A stretch of DNA of 64,000 bases from positions 1,240,001 through 1,304,000 of the forward strand of contig CM070503.1 of assembly GCA_036346375.1 (NCBI GenBank), in the 5' to 3' direction. The stretch is from Guadua angustifolia (Eukaryota > Streptophyta > Magnoliopsida > Poales > Poaceae). A program made the position numbers and the translations under genes. A model generated the notes under the pieces. It ran no database searches, was not told the DNA's origin, and saw nothing but the letters and a program-made list of their open reading frames with translations. Below, piece after piece: positions 1-9,473 of this stretch; positions within the stretch are counted from its first letter, which is position 1; each line of letters starts with the position of its first letter.

Positions 1-39
1 CGCTCGTCCGCGAGGCCCGCGAGGTGGCGGCTACGACGA

Positions 40-330
40 AGTAATGGACGCCATATGTCCTTTCCACCCCCAGGGGAGGCACGCGGCCAAGGACTGTTAC
101 ACCCTAAAGAGGTTTGCCCGAGAGAGTCAGAATAAAGCGAACAAGGGCAAAGGCGAGGCGAGAAGAAGCAAGACCCGCCGGGGAGGATGGGGCGACTACC
201 AGTGACCGGCGTGAACTCAACTACATATTTGGGGTTCGGCGGCATCTGAGTCAAGCGGAAGCAAAAGCTTACCGCTCGGGAGATCAATGCGATAACGCCG
301 CCCACGCCCCGATACCTGAGGTGGTCTGAG
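40..330 (+). pseudogene. gag C-terminal fragment of the gypsy element
   Basis: Around 46-130 one frame reads as a short Cys/His-containing segment followed by basic residues, like the nucleocapsid end of Tat-type gag proteins. The frame is lost near 200. A shifted frame (about 210-330) resumes with residues NYIFG, a stretch typically just upstream of the protease in these polyproteins. It is too short and too broken to place firmly, and is interpreted mainly from its position before the protease. Confidence 0.5.
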
Positions 331-1017
331 ATCCCGATCACGTTTGATCGTTCGGATCACCCCGACTGCGTTCCCTTCCCGGGAAGGTATCCCCTCGTCC
401 TGGACCCCGTCATACGCGGCGTCAGGCTTAAGAGGGTACTGGTTGACGGGGGGAGCGGGCTCAACGTCCTTTTCTCCAAGACCTTTGATGATATGAAAAT
501 TCCGCGCTCCGAGCTAAAGTGGGGATCGTCACCGTTCCACGGGGTCATCCCGGGGACGTCGACAATGCCGCTTGGGCAAATCACGCTCCCGGTAACGTTC
601 GGAGCCAAGGAGAACTACCGGACGGAGTACCTAAACTTCGAGGTGGCTGATTTCGAGACGGCATACCATGCCATCTTGGGAAAGCCGGGGCTGACCAGGT
701 TCATGGCTGTCCCTCACTATGCGTACCTCGCTCTCAAGATGCCGGGTCCAAACGGCGTCATCACCATACGGGGGGACGTCAAGCAATCCTTCGCGTGCGA
801 CAGGGAGAGCTGCGACCTGGCCGAGGCACTGGTGGTTTCGGCTGAGGCCGAGATGATCAAGCAAGCGGCAGCCCTCTCACGAGGCGAAGACGATGTTCCG
901 ACCGCGAAGCAAACCAAGTCCGGCATGAAGCCCGACGAGGGAGTCAAGCGTGTGATCCTCTACCTGTCCAACTCGGCGCAGGCCGCCCTGATTGGGACTA
1001 GGCTCGACCCCAAATAG
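328..1017 (+). pseudogene. Retropepsin-like protease and linker of gypsy pol
   Basis: One open frame runs from about 328 to a TAG at 1015-1017. The segment LVDGGSGLNVLF at about 439-474 carries the active-site Asp in a D-G-G-S context, as in retrotransposon pepsin-like proteases. Downstream, residues ILGKPGL (near 675-695) match the conserved second part of such domains. The reading continues in frame past the TAG with residues such as FLRANRDIFAW, so the stop most likely replaced a CAG codon. The first ATG in the frame (493) is inside the domain and is not a real start; this is part of a polyprotein. Confidence 0.75.
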
Positions 1018-1259
1018 GAAGAGGCGCTCGTCACTTTTCTTCGGGCAAACCGGGACATCTTCGCGTGGAAACCGTCCGATATGCCCGGTGTCCCTAGGGA
1101 AGTGATCGAGCACTCACTCAATGTGGATAGTAAAGCTAAGCACATCAGCGGCGGCTTAGGAGGTTTATAAGATCGCGCGATGCCATCGAGAGAGAGATCA
1201 CCAAGCTTCGCGCTAAGTTCATAAAAAAGTTTATCATCCCGATCGGTTAGCAAATCCGG

Positions 1260-2625
1260 TCCTTGCGCAAGAAAAATAAAAGTTGGCGCATGTGTGTTGA
1301 CTACACAGATCTCAACAAGGCGTGCCCAAAGGACCCCTTTGGTTTACCCGCATAGACCGTGGTAGACTCCACCACGGATGTGAACTCTGAGTTTCTTGGG
1401 CGCGTGCTCGGGGTATCACCGTCCGGTTGAAGGAGGAAGAGCGCATCAAGACATCCTTCATCACACCGTCGGCGCCAGATTGCTATGTCACGATGCCATT
1501 TGGGTTGAAAAAGCAATGGCGCGACTTACCTGTAACGCTATTCGGCGGTGCTTTCACACCCAACTTCGGACGCGAACGTGGAAGCATACGTGAAGCGATG
1601 TCGTGGTCAAGACCCGAGTGAAAGAAGACCTCACCGCCGACCTAGCCGAGACATTCGAGAGCTTGCGAACCTTCCGGATGAGGCTTAACCCGGAAAAGTG
1701 CGTCTTCGGGGCTCCCTCAGGGAAACTGCTCGGGTTCATCATATCACACCGTGGCATTGAAGCAAATCCTGAGAAAATCAACACCATCCTCAAGATGAAG
1801 CCGCCGACTTGCCAAAAAGACGTCCAAAAGCTCACGGGATGTATGGTGGCACTCGGCCGGTTCATCTCCCGCTTGGGCAGTCGGGGAATGCCGTTCTTCA
1901 AACTCTTGAAGAAGCAAGACAACTTTCAGTGGACCCCTGAAGCGCAACAAGCCTTCGAAGACCTAAAGTCGCTCCTGACCACGCCTCCGATTCTGGTCGC
2001 ACCGACACCAGGAGAGCCGCTCCTGCTTTACATAGCGGCCACGACCCATGTGGTTAGTGCGGCGATTGTGGTAGAAAGAGAGGAGGCAGGGCACTCGCAG
2101 AGGGTTCAGCGTCCGGTTTACTTCGTCAGTGAAGTATTGGGCGAGTCTAAGGGGCGGTACCCTCAAGTGCAAAAACTTCTGTACGCGGTACTGATCACCT
2201 CTCGGAAGCTCAAACATTATTTTCAAGAACACCCCGTCTCAGTGGTGACATCTTTTCCGATTGGGGAAGTACTGCATAATCGAGAGTCCACCGGCAGGAT
2301 CGCCAAGTGGGAGGTCGAGCTCGGAGCATTTGAAATCTCCTTCAAGCCCCGGACGGCCATCAAATCTCAAGCGCTAGCCGACTTCGTTACCGAGTGGATT
2401 GAGACACAAGAGCCCGCAGCCGTGGAGGACCTCGAGTATTGGATGATGTATTTCGACGGCTCCCTCACGCTGAATGGTGCGGGGGCGGGCGTCGTGCTGA
2501 CTTCTCCGATGGGGGAAAACCTCAAGTATGTCCTTCAGCTCCACTTCCCGGCGTCAAATAACGCCGCCGAGTACGAAGCGCTCATACATGGGCTTCGCAT
2601 CGCCATATCGCTCGGTATCCGGTGA
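1260..2625 (+). pseudogene. Reverse transcriptase and RNase H of gypsy pol, frameshifted
   Basis: The RT begins with residues WRMCVDYTDLNKACPKDPFG near 1285 and continues through SFITPSAPDCYVTMPFGLKK in another frame (about 1455-1515), so at least two frameshifts are present. The catalytic YVDD box should fall at about 1587-1600; its bases read YV and then shift frame, which destroys the active site. A long frame from 1603 to 2625 covers the thumb, connection and first RNase H (for example FQWTPEAQQAFEDLK) and then a second RNase H-like segment with MMYFDGS near 2445. That frame ends at a TGA (2623-2625) where relatives have Arg, consistent with CpG decay of CGA. Confidence 0.8.
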
Positions 2626-3246
2626 TTGACGGTTCGCGGGGACTCCCAGCTCGTAATCAATCAAGTGCAAAAAGAGTGGTCGTGCGTGGATGACAGCATG
2701 GCGGCGTACTGCCAGGAGGTGCGCAAGCTGGAGAACAAGTTCGACGGACTCGAGCTCACCCACGTGCTGCGTCGGGACAACGAGATGGCGGACGAGCTCG
2801 CCAGGCTAGGTTCCAGTCGGGCCCTGGTTCCGGCCAGAATCTTTGTAGAGGAACTTCACAGGCCGACTGCTGGCCGCCCACGGGAGTCGGGCCAGCCGGG
2901 GGAGAAACCAGTCGGGGTGGAGGTGCTGGTCGTTAATCTCGACTGGACAAAGCCTTACCTGGATTACCTCCTGAGAGATGAGCTCCCCGAAGATCGCGTG
3001 CAAGCCGAGTGCATCGCACGGCGAAGCAAAAGCTACGCGGTGGTCGGGGAGGAGCTTTTTCGAAAGAGCGCTTCCGGGATCTTAAGGCGATGCATATCGG
3101 AGCAAGAAGGGAGGGCCCTCCTTAAAGAGATTCACTCTGGAATTTGCGGACACCACGCACCTCCAACCACTGTTCGCAAAGCCTACCTAAGCAAGGATTC
3201 TTTGGCTAATCTCATCACAGACGCTGAGGACATCGTCGCCTTGTGA
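2626..3246 (+). pseudogene. Second RNase H-like domain end and start of integrase region
   Basis: The frame continues directly after the TGA at 2623-2625. Residues VRGDSQLVINQV and LRRDNEMADELARLGS are the C-terminal half of the additional RNase H-like domain of Tat elements. Residues GICGHHAPPTTVRKAY near 3140-3185 are the His-containing start of the integrase zinc-binding region. The expected Cys-Cys part is damaged: the frame shifts around 3185-3250 and stops at 3244-3246. Confidence 0.7.
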
Positions 3247-3319
3247 AGGTCATCGGTTTTCGCCAGACAAATTCACATCCGCCATAGAGGCGCAAACCAT
3301 CCCGATCACATGGCCATTC

Positions 3320-4108
3320 GTGCAGGGGCTTGACATTGTCGGGCCACTAAAGAAGGCCCAGGGCGGGTTCGCTTTCCTCTTCGTCGCTATCGACAAGTTT
3401 ACCAAATGGATCGAGGCCAAGCCGGTCGCAACCATCACCACGGTCAAAGCCAGAGAATTCTTTCAAGAAAGCGTTGTCAGGTTCGGCGTACCGAACAGGA
3501 TCATCACCGACAACGGCGCCCAATTCAGAAGTGAGGAATTCCAGGACTGGTGCGAGGATCTCGGGATCAAAATCTGCTTTGCCTCTGTGGGACACCCACG
3601 GAGCAACGGGCAGGTCGAGCGAGCCAATGGCATGGTGCTACAAGGTCTGAAAGCCAGAATATTCGACCGACTCAAGCCATACGCGTCACGGTGGTTAAAA
3701 GAATTGCCTTCGATACTCTGGGGGCTAAGAACTACCCCCAGCAGGGCTACCGGGCAGTCACCTTTTTCTTGGTATACGGTTCGGAGGCGGTCCTACCCAC
3801 TGAACTAGCTTTCGGATCACAACGGGTCCGGAACTACAGAGAAGCCGAGTCAGAAGAAAGCCGATTGGAGGACCTCGACAAGCTGGAAGAGGCTAGAGAC
3901 ATTGCATCCATCCAGTCGGTCAAATACCTCCAAGGTCTCAGACGCTACCACGACTGGAACATCCGGGGCCGGGCTTTCTCTAAAGGAGATCTGGTTCTTA
4001 GAAAGAATCAGAAAGTTGAGCATAAGCTCTCCCCGGGTTGGGAAGGTCCTTACATCATTGGCGAGGTGGTGCGCCCAGGAGCCTATCGACTCAAACGTGA
4101 AGACGGCG
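3320..4108 (+). pseudogene. Integrase core and C-terminal domain of gypsy pol
   Basis: The integrase catalytic triad is visible: Asp in GLDIVGP (about 3328), Asp in ITDNGAQF (about 3505) and Glu in NGQVERANG (about 3615). Spacing fits D,D-35-E. A one-base frameshift at about 3755-3770 moves the reading to the frame ending VYGSEAVLPTELAFGS. The C-terminal domain continues with KGDLVLRKNQK and GWEGPYIIGEVVRPGAYRL to about 4100. There the usual pol end is missing; sequence of the opposite-strand ORF begins, which implies an internal deletion. Confidence 0.8.
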
Positions 4109-4428
4109 ATGTGAAGGATGGAGTTGGGGTTCAGGTGAACCAATTCGACGTCGTAGTAGGAAAGGAGTCCGCGGAAGAAACTGCCGGCCGGAAGCCCAAA
4201 TCCGCGCTGGAAGAAGGACTCGAAGACGATGATTTCTTCGCAGCGAGGGGTGGGGTAGAACTCACCGCAGGCCGGGCGGGCGCTGATCAGAGTCGCCGGC
4301 GGCATCACTCCCATGGTAACCATCGCATCCAAATGCGCCTCCGTCAGCGTGGAAGGGACCCAATCGTGGGCCGGGGGCAGCGCGGCGGGGTCCTGGGGTG
4401 GCGGATTCGGCATTTCCTGGGATGACAT
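4108..4428 (-). pseudogene. Antisense gypsy-associated ORF, N-terminal fragment (Transposase_28-like)
   Basis: Read on the minus strand from an ATG at 4428, the product starts MSSQEMPNPPPQDP and continues with ESFFQRGFGLPAG, FFRGLLSYYDVELVHLNPNS and ILHIAVF. This resembles the plant protein family annotated in Pfam as putative gypsy-type transposon (PF04195). Such ORFs lie behind pol in the opposite direction in some Tat elements. Here it is cut at about 4108, where it meets the plus-strand pol end head to head, so only about the first 107 codons remain. The family call is from remembered motif similarity. Its function in the element is not known. Confidence 0.6.
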
Positions 4429-4739
4429 CGGCGGCACAAGGAGCAGAAAGCGGCGGCGGCGGCTAACCCTAGCGAGGGAGCTCGCGGGGAGGGCGATGGG
4501 TTTCTGGAGACGAAGAGGCGAGAGGCGTGGAGCGCGAGAATGGGTTAATCTGGCGTGGCTCCAGGGGACCAAAAGGGGCGACAATTCTCGCCGGAGGTAG
4601 GGCCCGTCGCTACCAAGTTTGACTGGGGGGCGACTCGCCCGGATTTGGTCTACACCCCGCCACGCGTCCCATGCCGGATCAGATCTTCGGGCCTTGTGAC
4701 GGAATCAAATATTGGGTCACGGACACTGAACCCAAAATG

Positions 4740-5265
4740 CGCTCCATGATGAGCCGACTACCGTACATGTACGGTACCAATCAGCCAAGAGCCAAATGGT
4801 GGCGCACTCCATGACGAGCCACGCTACGCCCCGGCATGACCGGGTGCAGGCGTCACCAGACCCAAATCCAAGGTACGCTCCATGATGAGCCGACTGCCGT
4901 ACATGTACGGGTACCAATCGGCCAAGAGCCAAATGGTGGCGCGCTCCATGACGAAACCACGCCACGCAACATGACCAGGTATAGGCGTCACCAGACCCAA
5001 ATCCAAGGTACGCTCCATGACGAGCCGACTGCCGTACATGTACGGGTACCAATCGGCCAAGAGACAAACGGTGGCGCACTCCATGACGAGCCACGCTACG
5101 CCCCGGCATGACCGGGTGTAGGCGTCACCAGACCCGAATCCAAGGTACGCTCCATGATGAGCCGACTGCCGTCCATCTACGGGTACCACTCGGCCAAGGG
5201 CCAAATGGTGGCGAGCTCCGTGGTGAGCCACATTGAGTCCCGGCATGACCGGGTGCAGACGTCTT
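4740..5265 (+). repeat. Four tandem ~136-bp repeats upstream of the gypsy 3' LTR
   Basis: Units beginning CGCTCCATGA start at 4740, 4876, 5011 and 5148, giving periods of 136, 135 and 137 bases; the fourth fades near 5265. The first three units hold the palindrome CGTACATGTACG, and the fourth has a changed form (CGTCCATCTACG). Long open frames on both strands here are products of the repetition. Arrays between the last ORF and the polypurine tract are known in Tat elements. Confidence 0.85.
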
Positions 5266-5405
5266 CCTACTAAACCCGGGAGCGTACGATGAAGCTACCA
5301 AGAAAATTGAGTCCATCGCGACCTCCCCGTCAACACACCCAACAACGAGAAATAGCCACCGCAAGCGAAGGGCAAACCCACGTAGGACGGCCCGGTCGCG
5401 AAGCA

Positions 5406-5417
5406 CTCGGGGGCTAC
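5406..5417 (+). promoter_or_regulatory. Polypurine tract of the gypsy element
   Basis: CTCGGGGGCTAC directly precedes TGT at 5418. This G-rich motif followed by TGT is the usual plus-strand primer site and LTR start in this group of grass elements. Confidence 0.65.
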
Positions 5418-5897
5418 TGTGGAAGTCACGTGACTAGGGGTCTAGTTGGTGGGCCAAATTTACCAGCCCATGAAGATGGACCGAGCCCACTGGACAAAAG
5501 AGAGGGAGTTCCAGAAGGAGCCGGACGGGTGCAGAGAAAGCAGGAGCAGGAACCGCGGGCACCAGGAGCAGGTGGGTAGCAGGAGCGGGAAACACGGGCG
5601 CCAGGTGCTCTGCAGGGTACTGTGTTTTGTCGAACGCTACAGGACGGTCTTCCCTGCCATCTCCAGCGGCTTCCACAGCTCTGTCGACCTGATGCACCCA
5701 GCAACCCCCCTGCCGTGCCCAGGGGGTGTCCCGTCCGGTGTATATAGAGAGAGAACCCTGTACAGAGAGAGGAGAGGTCCCTTGTAACCAAGAACTTCGA
5801 TACACTCACAGCAACAACGAGAGCAGGACTAGGGTATTATCTCCATTGGAGAGCCCGAACCTGGGTAAGAAATCTCCGAGTGTTCTGCTTTACCATC
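5418..5897 (+). repeat. 3' LTR of the gypsy element (right edge uncertain)
   Basis: It starts TGTGGAAGTC at 5418. A TATA-like GTATATAGAGAG lies near 5738-5750, followed by CCTTGTAACC and a segment ending GAACCTGGGTAAG near 5870, which is the usual end pattern of these LTRs. The last bases are unclear because copia sequence on the other strand takes over by about 5940; the terminal CA cannot be fixed. Confidence 0.65.
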
Positions 5898-5939
5898 AGG
5901 CCAAGATCTTCCGCCTTCCCCCACTCCCTCTTCTTCATT

Positions 5940-6637
5940 GTCGGTAATAACCATCGACAAGGGGTGTCATTGTTGATGACACGGCTAGGAAGTCGATTTA
6001 TGAGATAAGTGGCAGCAAGAAAGGCTTGATCCCAATACTTCAGTGGCATGGAAGCTTGGGCAAGCAAGGCAAGGCCAGTTTCAACAATGTGACGATGTTT
6101 GCGCTTTGCACTACCATTTTGTTGATGTGCATGAGGGCAGGAGACAAAATGAGAGATGCCACCTGTCAAAAAAAGAGTTTAAGCGCTCATATTCGCCGCC
6201 CCAATCACTTTGCATGGCGATGATTTTGCGACCAAGGAGGCGCTCAACAAGAGACCTGAAACTCATGGAAGTACTTAAACACTTCAGATTTATGACGAAG
6301 CAAATAAATCCACATGAATTTGCTATAATCATCAATAAAACTAACATAATATTTCTTTCCACCAAAGAAATCAATAGCAGGCCCCCAGACATCAGAAAAA
6401 TAAGCTGTAAAGGAGCACTAGACTTGCTAGTGGACACAGGATATGGTAACCTATGTGCCTTGGCTTGTTGACAAGCATCACATACAGACCCTTTATTGAC
6501 ATCACTGGAACATGGAAGACAACAACTACTAATGACTCAATGAACAACTTCGAAGATGGATGTCCTAGGCGGCCAGTGCGGCGAGGAGATGGATGGTGCA
6601 ATGGTGGAGGTGGCGGCAAGAACATGCTTCGAAGCAC
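5940..6637 (-). pseudogene. Copia integrase fragments
   Basis: Pieces in three frames can be ordered: RLGHPSSKLF (near 6570, GAG-pre-integrase region), a broken catalytic core, QSDWGGEYERL (near 6210, with the second catalytic Asp), and CPHAHQQNGSAKRKHRHIVE (near 6130, where Glu of the usual SAERKHRH motif is Lys). The segment ends after YLINRLPSRVINNDTP near 5965. The Glu-to-Lys change removes the third catalytic residue. Confidence 0.75.
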
Positions 6638-7131
6638 AGATGAGGATGCCGAAGCGGGGATCTGAGACCACCTTTACATAGCCCGCGGAGCAGTACCTTC
6701 TTCGTGGCCTGATCCTTGACCAAGAAAAAATGAGGATGAAACTCAAGAAAAGTGTGATTATCAACGGTGAAACGGTGAACAGAAACAAGATTTTTGGTTG
6801 CTTGTGGAACATGTAAGACATTACGGAGATGAAGAGCACGACTAGGGGTATGAATAACTGAGCGACCAATGCGTTTAATGTTCATACCTGCACCATTCGT
6901 CGTACGGATCTGATCATGCCCGTTGTAGCGATCATGCATTACCAGCTTGTCGAGTTCCCCAGTAATGTGATCCGTGGCCCTTGTGTCGGTGTACCATACG
7001 GAGTCGGTGCTGGATGAAGATGTTGCAGCGGCTGCTAGACGCTGATCCAGAACAAACATTTCATCAAAACGGTGCCAACAGACCGCCGCGGCATGACCGT
7101 GTTTGAAGCAGACCTGGCACACGGTGGTCAC
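6565..7131 (-). pseudogene. Copia zinc knuckle and protease
   Basis: The N-terminal part holds CQVCFKHGHAAAVC, a CX2CX4HX4C zinc knuckle. It is followed by WYTDTRATDH, the protease active-site region, where the usual Gly after Asp-Thr/Ser is Arg. Further on, residues LHLRNVLHVPQATKNLVSV are the conserved copia protease C-terminus. Frameshifts follow before the integrase. Confidence 0.75.
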
Positions 7132-7967
7132 CTGGTTCCGTCCTGCGCCAGCTTGAGTTGAATCAGTGCCAGAGCGAGTTGAGTTCGTTGAGTTGTTGTA
7201 GGAGCCCTTGAATCGGCCGCGTCCCCTCCTGCGATCGCCGCCGCGAGAGTTGTAGCCACGTCCACCAGCACCCCGCCCCCCTCAGGAAGCAAGGTTTGCG
7301 TAGGACTGTGAGCCATGCCCACCAGATTGCATCTCCACCCGGAGCTCATAACTAAGCATTTGTGTGTAGAGCTCGCCAGGGGTGATCGGTTCCACACGCA
7401 CCACAACGACAGAGACAAGTGGATTGTAATCTTCATCAAGCCCTGTGAGAAGATAGGAAACAAATTCCTCATCTTCCAGAGTTTTGCCAGACGCCACCAT
7501 CTCGTCGGCGTAGCCACGCATCTTCGAGTAGTACTCGGCCACCGTAGAGGCACCCTTCTTCGTCGTAGCGAGGGCGATGCGTGTGTTGACGGAGCGCGCC
7601 CGTGTCTGGGATGCGTACATTTGCTCCAGGGTACTCCAGACTTGCGCCGCAGTCGGAACGAGGCAACGCTCGTCAGAACTTCACGCGTCAAGGAGGAGAG
7701 AAGATAGCTGAGAATAGCTTGGTCCTGGGCGATCCACCGAGCGTACTCGGGATTGGCCTTCTTCACGGTCTTGTCCGCAATCTTCTCCTCAATTTCTTTG
7801 GGAGGTGGGACAGCCGATCCATCTAGGAAACCTTCAAGTTGGGCACCACGTATGGCAGGAAGAACCTGAGCATGCCATAGAACGTGATTTGATTTGGAGA
7901 GCTTCTCGGTGACAGGGATAGCAAAGGAGGATGGGAGAATGAAAGTGGAGGAGCTTGAACTCGCCAT
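7128..7967 (-). pseudogene. Copia gag polyprotein start, frameshifted
   Basis: The ATG at 7967 lies 22 bases past the primer-binding site. The product starts MASSSSSTFILPSSFAIPVT and continues with LSKSNHVLWHAQVLPAIRG, typical of copia gag proteins of the UBN2 type. Near 7665 the frame shifts; the true continuation (for example TVAEYYSKMRGYADEM and LLTGLDEDYNPLV) is in the frame at 7620-7282, which then stops. Residues of the longer ORF after that point are out-of-frame sequence. Confidence 0.75.
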
Positions 7968-7989
7968 GGATACACTCTAGAGGAAGCAA

Positions 7990-8001
7990 GCTCTGATACC
8001 A
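7990..8001 (-). promoter_or_regulatory. Primer-binding site (initiator tRNA-Met type)
   Basis: The minus strand reads TGGTATCAGAGC directly after the LTR end. This is the standard site complementary to the 3' end of plant initiator methionine tRNA used by copia elements. Confidence 0.85.
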
Positions 8002-8153
8002 TGTAAAAATATGGGAAGCATTCTCACCTCCGTAGAGGCTGCTATACGTGTTTTATATCATGCGTAAGAAAATGCTTAGAGTACAGGTTAGCAATAACAA
8101 CCTGGTAGCTGGCACTAGATAGTTTGTTACAACAATCTTATCTAACTACAACA
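8002..8153 (-). repeat. 5' LTR of the copia element
   Basis: On the minus strand it would run TGTTGTAGTTAG to TTTTTACA, with TATA-like GATATAAAACACG inside. The 3' edge at 8002 is fixed by the adjacent primer-binding site. The outer edge at 8153 is a best guess; an alternative TG lies at about 8166. Confidence 0.6.
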
Positions 8154-8241
8154 ACTAACCATCTCATACCGAGCTATCCAAGGTTTGTTATGCCAGGATA
8201 CAGCATGTATATGTATCTACTAACTCTAACATCCTGAACTT

Positions 8242-9070
8242 ACTGTCAAGCTTATTATACGCTTCATCGGAGATTTGGTACTTCTCGACAAGTGAAGTAT
8301 CTTCCAACCAACCACCAGAGGTGACCGAGGAAGGATCAATATCAATAATATGCAGCCAGTGCCTTGGGAGCATACCATGACATGCCATCAGATATAGTAA
8401 AAAAGGAAAACATGAAGCGAAATCACGAAGGATTTCATGCAATCTCAATCTTGTTATTTACTTAAGAGGTCGTCAAATGATAAGCATGATGCACAATGGT
8501 TGCAGTCCAAGCGCTAGTAAGGACAAGAGTTGAAGGGTGCTCCTCAAAGAAAAAGAGATCCAGGGCTTCATCTCACAGTAGTCACTAACCTAGCCTAGCC
8601 TAGCCTAGGAAAGCAAAGCATTGAAGTAGCTAGGGCAACCGATGGGGCAGGGGTAGATGCTACTGTTACTGTGAAGAAGAGACGACAAGGGGGTTAGGGA
8701 GTGGAGGGGCAGGCCTGTTGTAGGGGCAGTAGGAGGCTAGAGGCGCGGCGTCGTGGTCGAGATCGGCGATCTTGGCGCCGGTATCGTCGCGGAGCTCGAG
8801 GCGCATGGAGGCGACGGCGGTGCCGGTCTTCCTCCAGAGCTTCTCCTTGAGGGCCTCGACGGTGGTCTAAGCACAAAATTCACAGCCATCCAAGAATCAA
8901 GAGTATTGAGATCCAAGTGAAGCGACGCGAATCAACGCCAAGCAAATCGAAGGTGTAGGTACCTGCTGCGAGACACGGATGTCAGATGAGAAGGTGGTGA
9001 GGTTGGAGTGCTTGACTAGCAGGAGGACGCTGTCGTCCGCCGGCAGCTGCAGCTTCGACGACGACGACAT
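8242..9070 (-). pseudogene. Tubulin-folding cofactor B, exons 1-3 only (head fragment)
   Basis: Three exons of a TFCB-like gene, which in intact form helps fold alpha-tubulin. Exon 1 (9070-8963) starts MSSSSKLQLPADDSVLLLV and ends at GTACCT. Exon 2 (from 8866, after TTAG) reads TTVEALKEKLWRKTG and LELRDDTGAKIADLDHDAAP, the ubiquitin-like domain; its end near 8690 is unclear because no good donor follows CPYN. Exon 3 (about 8361-8242) reads LHIIDIDPSSVTSGGWLEDT and SLVEKYQISDEAYNKLD and ends at a perfect donor, GTAAGT. The CAP-Gly part is missing. Left of exon 3 the copia LTR begins within 90 bases. Either a captured or rearranged fragment, or an allele split by the insertions with its 3' exons beyond position 1. 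Confidence 0.75.
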
Positions 9071-9099
9071 ATGCAGTGCTAGTGTTGTTCTACCTTATT

Positions 9100-9473
9100 T
9101 ACAAAGTGGGCATATGGAGCTGTGTCTGCCAAGGGATGTGCAGAATGGTTTGGTCTTGTGTGGCCTCTTCCTTTTCAGCCTGCGAGAATGGTTGCGTGTT
9201 TGTCTGTAACAAAATGAGGAACGTGAAGCGCACAAGGCAAAAACGGAGACGCTCACGCGACATTGAAAGCTACTTAAGTTCAAGTGGCAGCGAACCAGAG
9301 GATACCACTCACCACAGATACAGCGCAAGGTCTTGTGATTTTGAAACATCATTTTCAAGGAGGTCAGGCGATAGGAGAAATTAAGATTTATTTGGAGAGG
9401 TCTTTGAGGCCGAGAAATCATCGGGTTATGGTTGGCGTCAGCCGTCACTCAGATCTGTCGTCGTGGATAAAAA
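9100..9473 (+). other. Exon-like basic/serine-rich segment of unknown origin
   Basis: A stretch behind CTTTTCAG (about 9172-9180) reads MRNVKRTRQKRRRSRD, ESYLSSSGSEPED and SARSCDFETSFSRRSGDRRN on the plus strand. It looks like an arginine/serine-rich nuclear protein piece, but I do not recognise it. The frame stops at 9384. Sequence at 12052-12260, beyond the intervening block, could have been its continuation (HIHERERALDKIKVRH). No start, donor or complete gene is visible; it may be a captured fragment. Confidence 0.35.
9363..9473 (+). repeat. Direct repeat, left copy (about 111 bp)
   Basis: This segment, from CAGGCGATAGGAG to GATAAAAAGGAA, recurs at 12051-12166 with one base change and a 5-base gain (CCGGG). 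The copies enclose a 2.57-kb block. Confidence 0.9.

Larger units (their letters stand above)
1..5897 (+). mobile_element. Ty3/gypsy (Tat-type) LTR retrotransposon, 3' portion, decayed
   Basis: The block reads, in plus-strand order, as gag tail, aspartic protease, reverse transcriptase, RNase H, a second RNase H-like domain, integrase, an antisense ORF fragment, tandem repeats, polypurine tract and 3' LTR. Two RNase H-like domains and an antisense ORF behind pol are known traits of the Tat branch of plant gypsy elements. The 5' LTR and most of gag lie outside the window. Stops and frameshifts throughout pol show that it is dead. The right edge is uncertain: recognisable LTR sequence stops near 5897 and copia sequence follows. 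The family placement is an inference from domain order. Confidence 0.85.
5940..8153 (-). mobile_element. Ty1/copia retrotransposon, 3'-truncated, minus strand
   Basis: Reading leftwards: LTR (8153-8002), primer-binding site, gag, zinc knuckle, protease, and integrase to about 5940. Reverse transcriptase, RNase H and the 3' LTR are missing. Several frameshifts break gag-pol. The element sits next to the exons of a tubulin-folding cofactor gene, with its LTR about 90 bases from that gene's third splice donor. Its other end abuts the gypsy LTR, so a deletion probably removed its 3' half. Confidence 0.85.

Noticed and set aside
4717..5246. Overlapping 130- and 140-codon frames
   Set aside because: They are translations of the 136-bp tandem repeat and repeat the same peptide.
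5418..5809. Overlapping 113- to 127-codon frames in the gypsy LTR
   Set aside because: Several frames are open on both strands at once over an LTR; no family resemblance.
7990..8001. tRNA-like sequence
   Set aside because: Only the 12-base primer-binding complement is present, not a tRNA gene.
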